This document shows positions 38,881 through 51,364 of a DNA stretch of 64,000 nt, piece after piece. How positions within the stretch are numbered: position 1 is the stretch's first letter; each line of letters starts with the position of its first letter. This stretch comes from Symbiodinium kawagutii. Taxonomy: Eukaryota > Sar > Dinophyceae > Suessiales > Symbiodiniaceae. The notes beneath the pieces were generated by a model that did no database searches, was not told the DNA's origin, and saw nothing but the letters and a program-made list of their open reading frames with translations. The stretch lies in the NCBI GenBank assembly GCA_009767595.1, contig VSDK01006555.1, forward strand, positions 514,397-578,396. The letters are read 5' to 3'. A program made the translations under genes and the position numbers.

Positions 38881-39225
38881 GCATACTCAGCTTATGCTTT
38901 TCTCACACTCGCAGAAGTGTAAATCACAACTCATGACAGTCAAAATCTTCCAGGTCATTTTCTCGAGTCTGCTTCTTGTTGCTGGCTGCATAATAGAGTT
39001 AATAAATGCATGAAGATGGGCAGGTTGTACAAGAATCATCTGACGAGAAGAAGATCAAGGGCATCGCTTACCAGGCTTGCTATTGTTTTTTTGACAAAAT
39101 GTTTGCTCCTTGCGCGCATCGTTTGATGGATATCATCAAAGTCGACAAGTAAGGACCTCATAGCCATCATGGTGGTTAGCATTCAGTCTGATCCTGAGTC
39201 GGTTCATCTTTTGGCATGGGGGGCA
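38881..39225. other. Intergenic or intron sequence
   Basis: Nothing recognisable. If exon d of the S74 gene ends at a GTAGGC donor (38877), this is intron leading to a last exon hidden near the gap. Confidence 0.4.
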
Positions 39226-39276
39226 NNNNNNNNNNNNNNNNNNNNNNNNNNNNNNNNNNNNNNNNNNNNNNNNNNN
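39226..39276. other. Assembly gap (51 Ns)
   Basis: An N run inside sequence with no recognised gene. The frames on both strands that cross it are artefacts of the Ns. Confidence 0.99.
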
Positions 39277-39447
39277 AGCAGGAATTTTTGTCCTTTGTTT
39301 GAGCGGACACGACATATTGATAAGTGCCGCCAAACAGCAAAATGGCGAATCATTTTTGCCCCCTATTCAACCGTGTACTCACCCATCCACCCAGGCTGCC
39401 ATCCACCTGTTCTACCAACTAGCTCTCCATCTCTCCCTTCATTCATC

Positions 39448-39480
39448 TTACACACACACAAACACACACACAGGCGCACA
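39448..39480. repeat. CA dinucleotide-rich run
   Basis: A short interrupted CACACA tract. The sequence from 39277 to 40790 otherwise shows only accidental frames and a GA run at 40417-40432. Confidence 0.7.
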
Positions 39481-40799
39481 CGTGAACATGCAATGAGGTT
39501 TGAACTTGCACAGGTACAGACATGTCCGATGGACTGACCAACAAACACCGACCGACAAACAGTGGCTGCGCAAAGATTCCTTGCCAGCCCCAGGGCACAG
39601 GGATTGAGGATTAACAACTAACGCATGTGTAGAGTTGTTTTATCGGCGTTCTATTCTAAGCGATCAGGCTGAGGGAAAACCCTTGGCCTTGAGGTCGCTG
39701 AACTCTCGGATGGAAGAGGGGGAAGCAGTCAGAAAAACTCTGATGGCTCGGTGCCTCACTCAGACGCAAATTGTCATAAGAACGGCCGCATAGCAGCCGC
39801 ATCTCATGGTCAAATTGCATTAAGCACCAGTGCTTTTGGGATGTTCCAGAAGGCCTTGTTTTGAGAAAAGACAGGATCGTCACCATTCTGTATTTGGCCT
39901 TGCGAGGGCCACAAATGTTCTTTCTTGCTGTGAGTGGTTGGTGCAAGTTTTGCGATCTGTTAACGTTTTTGCATTTTTTATTCTCTCTCACTCTATCTAT
40001 TCTATTCTCTTTATTTCTCTATTCTATATTGCATTTTTCTCCACTCTATTCTCTTCGAGTGTTCCCGCAGGTTGATTGCCTTGGAACAACGCTTCGAGAA
40101 GCTTCAGGTCAATTCCCGCGATTGCTAATGATGTCCATAGCCAGTTGCACTTGTCAGGTTTTGCAGGAAGAGTTTACTGTTTACTAAAAATCTCAAAACA
40201 AGATCAGTTTATCGAGACCTTCACTGATGTTTTCATTTCGATCTGAAACAATTTTTGCATTTTCAGCCGGTCAACTTGGCTTGGAATGCTACGGATTTCC
40301 GTAGCTAAGACCTAAAGTTGAGAAATAGAAAGATGCCCTGCTGGGTTGAGTCCTCATGGTCCAAGTTATCCAGCCTTCTGCCTCTGCCTGCGTCCTTGGA
40401 TGGTTGAGAAACATGAAGAGAGAGAGAGAGAGCTTTATATATTTTCGCAATTCTTCACATGACATATCTTTACATCATTTATTCTAGCACTGGTGTACAC
40501 GTCACAAGACACGAGCATGCAAATTCTGAATGGCAGACAAGCGCGGACAAAGCCTATGTTTTGAGTTTTGGGTTTCAAGTCCTGTGATAGGAGATGTCCA
40601 GACCGCTGTGACTGTTTGTATCGTTCAGATTGTTCATCGAGGTCAATACCCAATTGTGCTGCTTTATTTTTGTTGGCGTCAGTCGTTGCGATTTGTCCTT
40701 GGTTTTGATTGAAAGTATGCTTTGAATGCTTCATAATGTTTCGATGGCTTAAGGATCTTCAGGTTTCCTTTGATTTGCTATCTCTGCATCGACAATGTT

Positions 40800-41200
40800 T
40801 TGCGATGAGGAGTCGTGGACGGGAAAGGTCGCATACTTGGAGGCCATGCAGCTCGCATGTCGGCGCTGCTGTGTTTTGCTCATTGCCCCAAATTGTCTCA
40901 GTGACAAAGCAACGGAGGGTCTTCGGCGGCTGCCATGGTTCTCCTGGCTCTGCTTCTTCTCTTCTTTCAAGCTCTTCTTCTCCTTTTTTCTTCTCCCCTT
41001 CTTTCAAGCATTGCATCTTCTTCTTCTTCTTCTTCTTCTTTCTCTTCCTTAACTCTTCATTCTATTCTTATCTTCTTTTAACTCTTCTGCTCTTCTCAGG
41101 AACGGCTCGCCAGCTTGGAGGAGGTCACACCGAGAGGTTTTGAACTTAAGCGCCCACATGACATGTTGTGCATAACAGCGCCTTCCCTAGCGGTGATCTG
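40800..41200 (+). CDS. Two possible exons of an unidentified gene
   Basis: The frame from about 40800 reads CDEESWTGKVAYLEAMQLAC and then CCVLLIAPNCLSDKATEGL. A CTTCTT-rich tract (40960-41098) ends in a strong acceptor, CTCTTCTCAG. The following frame from 41100 reads ERLASLEEVTPRGFELK up to about 41195. Both pieces are codon-like and the pyrimidine tract fits an intron end. The VLLIAPNCL stretch faintly resembles the middle strand of TIR domains, but the rest does not, so I assign no function. Confidence 0.3.
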
Positions 41201-42600
41201 CATGCAGTTCAATGTGCATTTGTTTTGTGCTCTGAGCCTTTTTGCAAGCCTCTATCTATTCCGTTTTCCGCCTGTTTTCAATCTAATTCTACCTGATTCT
41301 ATCGTATTCTATTTCATTGAAACTTGCTCTTTCTGTTTGAGAAAACACTCGGATACAAGTCCAAATTAGTTTGATACCGGTGTGATATATTTGGAAAGAG
41401 CTTGTTGGACCGGTAGAATTGTCTTCGCGCATCTCGCATGCTTTTGCCTGGCAAACATGGTTTAATGTTACAAGAAGGAGGCGCCGGCACAGATGAGCTA
41501 CAGACCCATAGCTTTGTTGCAGGTTCTTCACAGAATCCTTGCCAGTCTAGAAGTATGGTTGAACCATGGGGAACCACTTCCATTTTAGGCTCGAATATCC
41601 ACTGCCTAAGCCACATTGATTCCACGACGTGTGATTTTCTGAATCCCAAGACATGAGTCTGATAGATATGTAATCTGATTTTGGTGCTGATTGGGAAAGG
41701 TCGTAAAATGAAAGAGTAGCCAATGACCTGAGCTCCAGATATGTCGTGGTTTCAATCCCAATCAATTATATCACAATCTGAAATATTGAATCAATGCAAA
41801 AATGGACTCCTTTTGGTGATGGAAGTCAAAATGCAAACATTCGTCAAGGATTTCCCCTTTCGCTGTACTTCTTCGGGGCTTTAGTGTCCAGGCTTTTCTC
41901 ACACATCAATACAAGACTTCATTCGCTTTGCAGACATCCTGCAGGCAGACAAGCGTTTTCTATTCGGGACATGCACTCACATGTCGATCAACAAATCACT
42001 ACAGAGGAAACAAGTACTGTAAACTAATTTACAGTAGCCTTCCAAAAAACCGAGAAGGTCCGAAAACGAATATCAAATACCATTATGGGGTCCGTGCTAA
42101 AGATAAGCATGTATGAACTCTATTACAATACGTGACACTGTCAATAATCACCGTGGAGTTAGCAACAGGTGGGATGGAATGCATTCAGCCTACACAAGGG
42201 CGTCAATTGGTATTGTTCGACCTGTTAAAAGAGTCATCCTGAACTCTGTTGATTTTGTTGATTGGTCGGATGCAAATGCAATTTGTGGTGGTTTATCGCC
42301 TGAAATCTATTTCATTACATCTAACTCCATCCTACTCCATCCCTATCGATCTATCTATCTATCTACCTATCTATTTAGAGTATGTATCTCCTGTATGCAT
42401 CTATCGATCTATCTACCAATCTGTCAACTCATGTCATATTTCGGCTATTTACAGATTTCCTCCGTTTCCTCATCCTAGGCAAATAAAGGCCAAAAAACAA
42501 AGCTGAAATCGAAGCGGAGCTGATCTTCAAGGTCCCAGAAAAACAGCGTTCTTCCGGATCTGTGTTCGTCGGGATTTGTATTCGCTTGATTTGATTGTGA
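41201..42600. other. Stretch without recognisable gene
   Basis: Short ATCT/TCTA tetramer runs lie at 42345-42375 and 42400-42415. No domain was seen on either strand. Confidence 0.4.
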
Positions 42601-42649
42601 ACTGAGATGCGACCTATGCTCCTTTTATGCTCCTTTTGCTTGATGTTTG

Positions 42650-43010
42650 TTGTCAGGTGCAGCATCAAGGAACGCCAAGTCGCCTGCCATGGGGAGAGGA
42701 GGGGGCCCTGGCCGCTGCCTATGACTTTTTGGCGTTGGGAAGTGTTCCAGGAAGATGCCAAGCTTTGGGGTTCAAGGAGGGACGTGGCTCTTGGAGGCAC
42801 GGCTTGCAGGGAGTCGGATGCACCGGGTGGAGCTGGTGATGTGCACCATGCGTGCGACAAGCCCTGTGCAATCTTTGGCTTCTCACACTCCACTTCCCAA
42901 GTGGTGTGGCTGGATGGGCACTCCCCATATGTTCATGATGTTCATGACCAGGAAGCGATCGATGTGCCCGCTGGAAGTTGTTGAAGGCAAAGGCAGGAAA
43001 GGGTTTTGAA
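42650..43010 (+). CDS. GC-rich, possibly coding segment
   Basis: About 350 bp is clearly richer in G and C than its surroundings and is open in more than one frame on both strands. One + frame reads VELVMCTMRATSPVQSLA (near 42825-42880) and ends at TGA near 43009. Because several frames stay open, I cannot choose one, and no family is recognised. The evidence is only composition and openness. Confidence 0.25.
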
Positions 43011-43165
43011 AGAGAAAGGTGCAAAGGTGTGAAGCACCCTTCAGGCACCCCCCTTGTGAGAAGAAAGACCATCTCAGGCGAGGCCTGTAGCGAGCAACTT
43101 TTGTGCTTGCTGCTTCCCTTTCTCTTTTGAGATCCAGCCTATTTCCACAAACAGAAAGAAAGATA

Positions 43166-43275
43166 CAGATACATACATGTCAGATACATACATATCAGAT
43201 ACATACATATCAGATACATACATATCAGATACATACATATCAGATACATACATATCAGATATATATATATATATA
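43166..43275. repeat. 15-bp minisatellite ending in a TA run
   Basis: CAGATACATACATRT repeats exactly every 15 bp at 43166, 43181, 43196, 43211, 43226 and 43241. The last copy (43256) decays into (TA)n. A GA run follows at 43306-43329. Confidence 0.95.
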
Positions 43276-44057
43276 TACATATACACATGCATATGAATGA
43301 ATAGAAAGAAAGAGAGAGAGAGAGAGAGACAGTCTCTGGTTCTCGAAGCGCAGTCTTCTCATCAGCTGCAGACAGGCTAGCAGAAAGATCAGGCGAAAAT
43401 CAAGAACGCATACCTGTGAAAGCTCAGGCCTCTTCAGGACCGAGGAATTCTTCAGAGTCAAAGCTTCGGGAACGTGTTCGACTGCTTAAGTCGACATTGA
43501 ACGCCTCGCAGGAAGTTGGAGAAAAACATCCAGATTGCCCAGACCAGAGAAGTGAGGGGAACTCGCAGAACGAAGAAGCGGCTCTTGGAATCTACGGAGA
43601 ATTGCTTGTCTCGAAAAAAAGTCACAGCTGCACTCGATTGGCATGGCTTTGTTTGGCACACACACACACTTTCCACGCATTGGATGCCTGTGCGCTTCGA
43701 CTTCTCTTGTCACTGGCCTCAATCTCATCTCTCGCCCAGGCAGCCGAAGACCAGTAGTTTGATTTCAGGCATGTCTCTTTACCATTGCATCTGTTGCACT
43801 ATGAAAAAGCTTGTCTTGAATTTCCTTTGCTGATCGACCAAAAGACAACCAGCAATCTTATTGGTATTGAACCGTAAAATCAAGCATGTTCTTCAGTATG
43901 GAGAAGAGATATTTGTCTCGTGTTGCAGTGTTGCATGCAGCGTTTGTATGCAGCGATACCTTCCATATCCTTTGATGATCTTCATGCAATGCTTTTGTTC
44001 TTGTGAAGTCTTGATTCACGTGGGCATTTTGAGCTTGTGACTCAAGATTTATAGGGC

Positions 44058-45497
44058 ATGGAGAAAGCGCTTGAAAACGCCAAGCAAATATTAGGAGAAG
44101 CAGGATGTACACAAATCTTGGAGAATGCACCGATGGACTGGGCTGGTGTGCAGCGTGGAAGAGATATGTTCGTGCCCGGATGGGGTGGCTTCGACATTGC
44201 CGCAGCTCTGGATTTGTGCAACTCATCGGAGGTAGGTGTTCCAAGTGTTGAAGAGCTACGAAGCTCCGGATATTTGCTGAAATATTTTTCGGATTTGACA
44301 GATCCAGTGATTCGAGGCAAGATCCAACGACTATTAAGAACACCAGAAAGTCTTCTTGCCCGCTACATGGTTCAGCACCGATCTTTCTGGGCCGATGCTC
44401 GAAATGCAAATAGACTGGATGAAATTCAAACATATTGGCTTGACTTTCAAAGACCCGATCCTGCCAGAGCCCTGAAAGAAGATCCCAAGAAGTTGCTGAA
44501 TCGCTTGGCTCGGGATCGTTTAGTTGCTCAATACCCTCTTGTTGAATTTCAGCATTTGCTCGGGCAAAACGAGAACGTATTCTTTTTCAATGAAGAATTT
44601 CGCCAGATTTCTCCAAGTGAGTCAGAGTCTTGGAGTTACGAGCTTTCAGTGTTGAAAGACTCTCACAGTGTCCTGCGGGCAGCTCGCGAATTAAACAACT
44701 GTGCAGCAGATTACATTCGAAATCTTCGACAGAAGCGATGTGCTTTGATGGTCCTTCGTTCTCCCAAGAGGCTTCTCGCCATGGGAGAATGGGACCTACA
44801 TTCTCGGCGCTGGTCTCAGATCTCTGAGCACAGTGATGAACCGGTTCGAGATGCATGGTTGAGCATGTATCAACAAATTGCTGACAATCTGTTTCCTGTT
44901 CGCACTGTGCTTCCTGTGCCTGAACTGGAAGTGGGAACAGGATTGTTGCAAGAGGTTCGGGAGGACCGCATTTCGATTTTCAGTGCTGGAGGCGCAAGTG
45001 ATTTAGAAGATATGTGCAACACGTCCTTTTTTGGGATGCAGCCTTGCTTCGGCTGGCCATCCATGGTACCAACAGAGTATCACCCAGAAGCCTCCGGAGC
45101 CTTGCTACTCTGGACAGTCGCTGGTGCAAATTCGAACGAGGTTGACCTGGAGGAAGACATCGAAGAAATCGTAGAGCAGCTTCTTTGCAAGAGAGCAGAT
45201 CCAGACTCAATGACGGACTGTGGGTGGAATTCCTTGATGTTCGCGGTGATGGCACAGAGGAGCACAATTGTGGCTAGACTTCTGGAAGCTGAAGCTGATA
45301 TCGATGCTCGAGCTGTTCACAGTGGGCGCACCGCATTGATGCTGGCGTGCTCAACTCAGAACTTTGGTATTGTTTGTCGACTTGTGACAGCTGCAGCCTC
45401 GCTGGATTTTGCAGCTCGAATTGATGGTCGTACAGCCATCCTGCAAGCCGTCCAGCACTCAGCTGACGGAGCTCTTACTCGGATGGGAGACACATGA
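44058..45497 (+). CDS. PcfJ-like domain plus ankyrin-repeat protein (first or internal exon)
   Basis: A 479-codon frame, by far the best single coding exon here. Residues ~1-190 are an unnamed helical region. Residues ~196-265 carry a PcfJ-like pattern: a strand, then AARELNNCAADYIRNL, then two strands, MGEWDL and WSQISEHSDEPV. Known PcfJ-like proteins have an HCV-Y-type motif here; this one has NCAADY. Residues ~345-470 form ankyrin repeats (NSLMFAVMAQRSTIVARLLE, GRTALMLACS, GRTAILQAV). The last repeat breaks off. A GC donor (GCTCTT) at 45471, after HSADG, would leave phase 0 at the point where the next helix should begin. The stop at 45495 is then intronic. The ATG at 44058 may be internal, because TTTATAG just upstream could be an acceptor. 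The molecular role is unknown; ankyrin repeats usually bind proteins. Confidence 0.85.
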   Translation: MEKALENAKQILGEAGCTQILENAPMDWAGVQRGRDMFVPGWGGFDIAAALDLCNSSEVGVPSVEELRSSGYLLKYFSDLTDPVIRGKIQRLLRTPESLLARYMVQHRSFWADARNANRLDEIQTYWLDFQRPDPARALKEDPKKLLNRLARDRLVAQYPLVEFQHLLGQNENVFFFNEEFRQISPSESESWSYELSVLKDSHSVLRAARELNNCAADYIRNLRQKRCALMVLRSPKRLLAMGEWDLHSRRWSQISEHSDEPVRDAWLSMYQQIADNLFPVRTVLPVPELEVGTGLLQEVREDRISIFSAGGASDLEDMCNTSFFGMQPCFGWPSMVPTEYHPEASGALLLWTVAGANSNEVDLEEDIEEIVEQLLCKRADPDSMTDCGWNSLMFAVMAQRSTIVARLLEAEADIDARAVHSGRTALMLACSTQNFGIVCRLVTAAASLDFAARIDGRTAILQAVQHSADGALTRMGDT

Positions 45498-46357
45498 CAT
45501 GAGTGAGAGATACATGGGATGGACGTGGAATGAACAGTACTTGTTGATTCGTAGCTGTATAAGGCTTAAGGGCATTTAAGGCCCAAGACCATGAAGGAAC
45601 ATTGAGCAATTGCCTTGCCAAGCATGGAGTGAGAAGACAGATGCTGTCCACACAAGCTACTACTTCATGCATTCCTTAGCTGCGCCAGCATGGAGGAGGG
45701 ACCCTAGCTGAGGGTGACAGAAGAATTTCAGTCTCACATGCAAACATATTTACGTATATTAACCCAAGCTGCACGGTCGAGCACAGGGAACGCACATTCT
45801 TCGTTTTGGTTAGAAACGGATAGCCCTCCATATCAAGAATCATACTCTGCATCTTTGCCATGAGTCCTTTTGAATTCCAACGACAATATCCCTGCTACCA
45901 CATTGATGTGAAGCCTTTCTGAAGCAACTGAATCAACTGACATTCCGCAAGATGCCATGGCAAGTTGGAAATGGGTGAGTCTTGCGCTGATGCTAGCGCA
46001 ACTAGGATTGAGCATGATTAGTTTCCGGCAAATTTGAAGGAGAATCAACTGGAGAATCATTGCCATTCATTGCCCGTGCGATTGAGGCAAAATGCGATTA
46101 CACCCATCGTCTTTCGCTACGTTTGAGCCTTTGGAAACACTCTCTTTGGAAACTTCCAAAGCTGCTCGAACTTTGCAAAGGCAACACCTTAGGCAACACC
46201 TCAGGCAACACTTTAGGCAACACCTTAGGCACCTGTTAGTTACCTTTCCAACACCTTTCTTAGGGAAGAAACAGACAGGCCTTTCCTTCGAGGTATTGTT
46301 ATCTGCCTCGTTTTGGAAAGGCCTCAGACCGAGTCTGAGGCCACTACAGCCGCAAAG
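45498..46357. other. Spacer between the ankyrin exon and the transporter
   Basis: No domain recognised. It must contain the 5' exon(s) of the transporter if that gene is complete, or the start of a large ankyrin-gene intron. At 46180-46231 a 12-bp unit (GGCAACACCTTA) repeats four times. Confidence 0.4.
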
Positions 46358-49300
46358 GCTGATGCTCGCTTTAGCACCGCAGTCTCTATCGGCTGCCAGG
46401 ACAAAAGGCTAGGATTTTCTAAGGTTCTAAGCTATAGTACAATATACATACATATGTATACTGTAAACTGTCATAATTCTTCGCAATTTGTATTTGAATG
46501 AACTTTTTATTTAGTGTAGTTTGAATTTGATTGGCAGAATTTGTTTGCTTTTGTTTCTTTGGTTCTCGGAGGAGGCGCTGAAGCTTGTGATGTCATTGGG
46601 ACTTGCAATGGCAGAGTTCGGCAGCTGTTCTGCTGCAATGAAAGCTGTTTGTGCCGTGAAGCCGAGTGACTCAATGAGACTCGCGGTTCCGGCACTGCTT
46701 TTTGTTCTTCAAAACGCCGTCAGGCTCTGAGTTTCTGACTGATCGAAGTTGATTTCACCCCAGATGATGAAAGTTTTCCTTACATTTTTCTCACTTATAT
46801 TCTTATGTTTCCAATATATTTCCTTGTATCCCCTTATACTTCCTTGTGATTTTCCTTATGTCTTTTTTGTTCAGAGTTCTTGGCACTAAGCCTTCAAGGC
46901 CATGCAGCTTGCGACAGTGCACTTGCCAGCTGCGCTTTTCCAAGTTTTATGGCAGGGCAAGACGTCGCTTGGTCAGAGCAGACATGGTTGGTCCACGCAA
47001 AAACTGCAGCTCGAGATTGCATGGCACCATTTTGTACCACATTATTGCAGCATATTATACCATGTTGCATTTGAAGCGTATCACTACGACTTTTTGACCG
47101 TTCTCTCTCCGTCATTCTTTGTCGCCTGCGGGTTGCCACAGAATTCAATGCACAAGTTATAGATTTTTTCGCAAGGATTTCGCATGAAATTGTCTTGTGA
47201 AAACGTTTAAGCAGTGATTATTTTGCATTAATGTTTCTTGAAATTGAACTCCAAGATATTTTGAGTCCTGTTGAGGCTAGTGATGGCCGCCCTATCCGTG
47301 CTCCTCTTGGATAAGCGACTTGTGAGATCTTCATGGCTTGCAATATGCTTCATGGCAGCTTCTTGGCTTTCCAACCCTTCACATTTTTTGCATTGTCTTT
47401 TCGGGTCTTCCTACCTGCGAAAGGAGAAAAAGCAAGGCTTTACTTCTGAAATGATGGTGTCCATCAGCCAAATAGGGTGCTGCCCAGAATTTTGCGTAGC
47501 TTCACCAGAGCTTCGTAATCAGTAGGGACGACCTAACACTGATACCGCCCAATTTGCAACTGCCAAAGCACCAAAAGCTTGACAATTGAAAGGGGACTGG
47601 CCAGTTTGCGCTTGGATAAAAGGCAGTTTTGTCCCTTGTTTAGACAATGTCAAGAATTTCCATCTGAAAACCTCAGGTTGGAATCACCGTGGTCCAGCTG
47701 TCACAAAGCAAGGAGAGGGAGAATATTGAAATTGAAAGCAAACACGGCTGAATCCAAAAGCTGAAAGAATTCCAGAGAGGCGCAGTTTGCTCATGGCTTG
47801 TTGTTATATCAACTTCTGTGTGATGCAAGGAAGGCAAGCAGGCTTCGATGGCAAATGCGTCCGAGCAACAACCCGCTTTAGGCAGAGTGGCAGAATTCAA
47901 AGTTGCAGTGTTTCAATTTGTATCTTTGAATCTTTGTGTTCCAATATCTTCCAATTGCTCTTTGTGTTCCAATTTCTGCGTTTCAATTTGCCAAAAGCGA
48001 CCTGCTGCGGTGCCTGCGGTGCTTGGCTGCAAGGTCTCCTCTTGGTGCTTGGCGGGTGCCTTTGCTCAGGCTTTGCAGTGCCTTGATCACCGTGAGGTGA
48101 GGCCATTGGGCTTTGGGTGAACCAACTTGAGCTGAGGAACCCCCCGAGCCTCCTAGAGCTCTAGTCTGGAAAATTGAGGATAAAGCAGGTACCAAAGACT
48201 AGCCATCTCTAGTTTTACTGCATTTTTATCATGAGTCAGGTGGCGATGCAGTAAGCAGAAAGTAATAGGAAGTGAATAGGCGAAAGGAGAATGCAAAGCT
48301 GTAAGTAGTAGTTAGATGTACTTAGTATTTTTAACGAGGGAAGTGGAAGAAGTATACAAGCAGAAAGTGCGCAGTGCAATTAATGGAAAGTCGAAAGTAG
48401 TGGGTGCCCGGTACGGTCAGTAATACAGAAGAAGTGTGAAGCAACAGGTAGCATGTAGTTTATTGGCGATTGTAAAATCAGGATATGGTCATCCGACACA
48501 GTAGGATGTAGGTTTTGTTGGCAACTAAAGCATTTTGTAAAAGAGCGTTACCGGGCATACGAGGGCGCGAAGCAATCAGTAGAAATGAACATCCTCTGAA
48601 ATTAGATAGCTAGCAATCCAAAGTTTGAAACCGCCTGGACAAGAGGAGGCACAGATAAGCACTCGCTTTGGTTGTTCAAAGTTGTGGCCACTTTTCTATT
48701 CTTAACTTTCTCGAGGGTCGCCCAGCTACCTTCTGTAAGCATTTTTAGCTAAGTCTTGCATACTCTTTCCGAATTACTTTAGCCTCAAGCACTATTTAAA
48801 TCTATTTAAGCATTGATAGCTTGAAAGCTGATCGCTCCGAGGCTATCTACTTGGAAAAGTTGGTCAAGCAAAAGGGGGCGGCTGTGAGAACTTCGATGTG
48901 GGTCCAGAACATGCAACTCGTTGCTAGGCTTTGAAGCGCAAACCAGGCTTTCTATTCGCTGAATTCGCATCTAAAATCCATCAGATCTTCACTTGTGCAG
49001 ACTGTGCTTTGTGACATCAGGCTTTCTATTCGCTGATATTGACTTCCATTACATCTGCGTTTTCTATACAGATGCAGACATCAGCTTCCTTCAATGCAGG
49101 GCTTTTTCGAGGCTTCTCTCTGAGGGAGCTTTGGCAAAGAAGCAATTTTTGTGCAACAAAGTTCAACGAACTACTAATCAAATCTGATAAATCCATATAA
49201 ATCCTAATTTTTTTGGAGGTTTTATATGGTTTTTTGTTTTCCGGTCACATTATATAATCCACAATGATGTGCAGGAGTTTTATGGAATCGTCTTGCTGGA

Positions 49301-51299
49301 TGTGAAACTCTGATCCACTGAAGCTTACTCCATGATTCCGTTGTCCACATGCGTTGGTGATTCAAACATATTCCTAGCGAGATTTCCATGATTGCCATCG
49401 AACTGGTGACCTCTGTGCTTCCCGTGACTCCTTTACTATCAATAAACTTGCGCATGTATTTTAAACAACAGCAATTTCAGAGATTTCCCGCTCTCGCAGT
49501 TGGCCTCCAATGCAAAGTGTAATAAATTGACAGGTCTTGTCCCAATTTTTTCTTTCAAAGCACTAAGTTGTCAAAATAACATCCATTGTTGGTGCCAGCG
49601 GTGATTTGAAGGCATGAATGTCACAACTGCATGCATCACATTGGACACTGCAAAAAACTGCAGGTAGTAAGCTAGCAAGATATAATCCCTCATACTTGGC
49701 TTCAATTTCGTCGAGGTTAGTACATTGTCAACATTTTGTCCGTCAGTCATACTTCGTGACGATTTTTGAAGGCACATTTCTCTCTGTGACAAGTTTCTGT
49801 ATTTTACGGCCTGTATCGTGTGCCTGACATTGGTTCTGCTGGAATCCTAGAGTAGGTGCCGGACACTGCATGTCAGGGAACGTTCTAGGCATTGTCGACA
49901 TGGGCCGACATGGGTGCTGGAACCTTTCAAGGGCATCAGGTAGCGACAAAGGTAGACTTGTGAAAATATTTTTCCACAACAGCTTCTCCTGTAGCTTTGG
50001 GTTTCAGCCGGCAAAGTTTCCCGGGCACAGCCCACATCAGCAACGAGCGGTTCCAGGAACTGGTTTGAGGAATTTAGAAAGTTGTAGTTACGGTTTGGAG
50101 ATTGCAGGATTTCACTGCTTCGGGGAACTTTGGAGCAGTTTCAAAAAAGTAATTTGGGACTGATTGTGGACCCTTTGGGAATTGAAATCTTGGATTTTGT
50201 AAAACAAAAATGGTTTCAGCTCTTGATATTTTACCTTTTCAAGGTTCCAAGGCTCGTATACATTTGTAGCGAGGTCTTCGTTTTGAGATTCCAGAGGTCT
50301 TGAGGTTGCAAGGTTCCAGCGGTTGAGGGAATTTGGATGTTCTAATTGGGGTCCGCTGTTTCCAGGTTGCAGGACTGTCCGCGTTAGGCAGCGCCTTTGA
50401 TACATTTGCGAGGTTGTATTTTGAATCTTGCCTTGTTTCAGGATTGACTTTAAGCTAGTTTTTTGATGTTTCAAGGTTCCGCATGTTGGACATCTTTTGC
50501 AGTTCGGGTGTCTGGGCTCCAGCAGTGTTCCCGCAGTTCCGGAAGGTCTCGAAATTTGCCCAGGGTTCAAAGGTCATCGTTTTGAGTGGAGGTTCTTTTG
50601 TATTTCGTTTCGTGCTGCCGCTGTGCAACGATTAGTTGCTGTCAGAGATGTCTTGTAGGCATATTTTTCTTTGTATGTTTTTTAAGCGATATGTGTTGCG
50701 CCATGTTGCGCCCCAAAGCTTCAAGTACAGAAAGGGCGCGACCTTTTCACTTGCGCAAAGACCACTAACATGAGTGGCCTACAAACCTTTTGAACGTGGA
50801 TCGTTTTTAATCAACTCCCATTCGCGTTTTTGACGCCAAAACCTATCACTTGTGGAGCAGCCGAGCAGCCTCGGTGATAGATCAGCCGGGGAACTGATGG
50901 CTTGTTGCTTCTTGCTTGTCTCACATGGACAGAACATGACAGAATCACACCATCGACCGACTTTCCAAGGTATGGATTATGGTCTTCAACAATGCCATAG
51001 GCACGTGTCTCAGAGAGCACCGGATGGAAGCCACCATGTTGCAACTGAAACCTTGAAGGAGGCTTGCTTGTGGCCTTGGTCATAAAGTATGCAGACAATA
51101 TTCTCCGCGGTTTTGCAACGGCACTTGACCCTCAGCAGCACTGAATTGGTCAAACTTGTGTATTCCTTGATGGCTCCTCCAGACTGCAGCACGCCGCCTT
51201 TGTCATGCCAATATCCATGCAAGGTTTCTTTCACTTGGCTGCTAGCAGATCTGATAGAATCTGATAGAACTTATCATCCGTTGTTGCTGTTGTTGTTGC

Positions 51300-51364
<65 letters not shown>

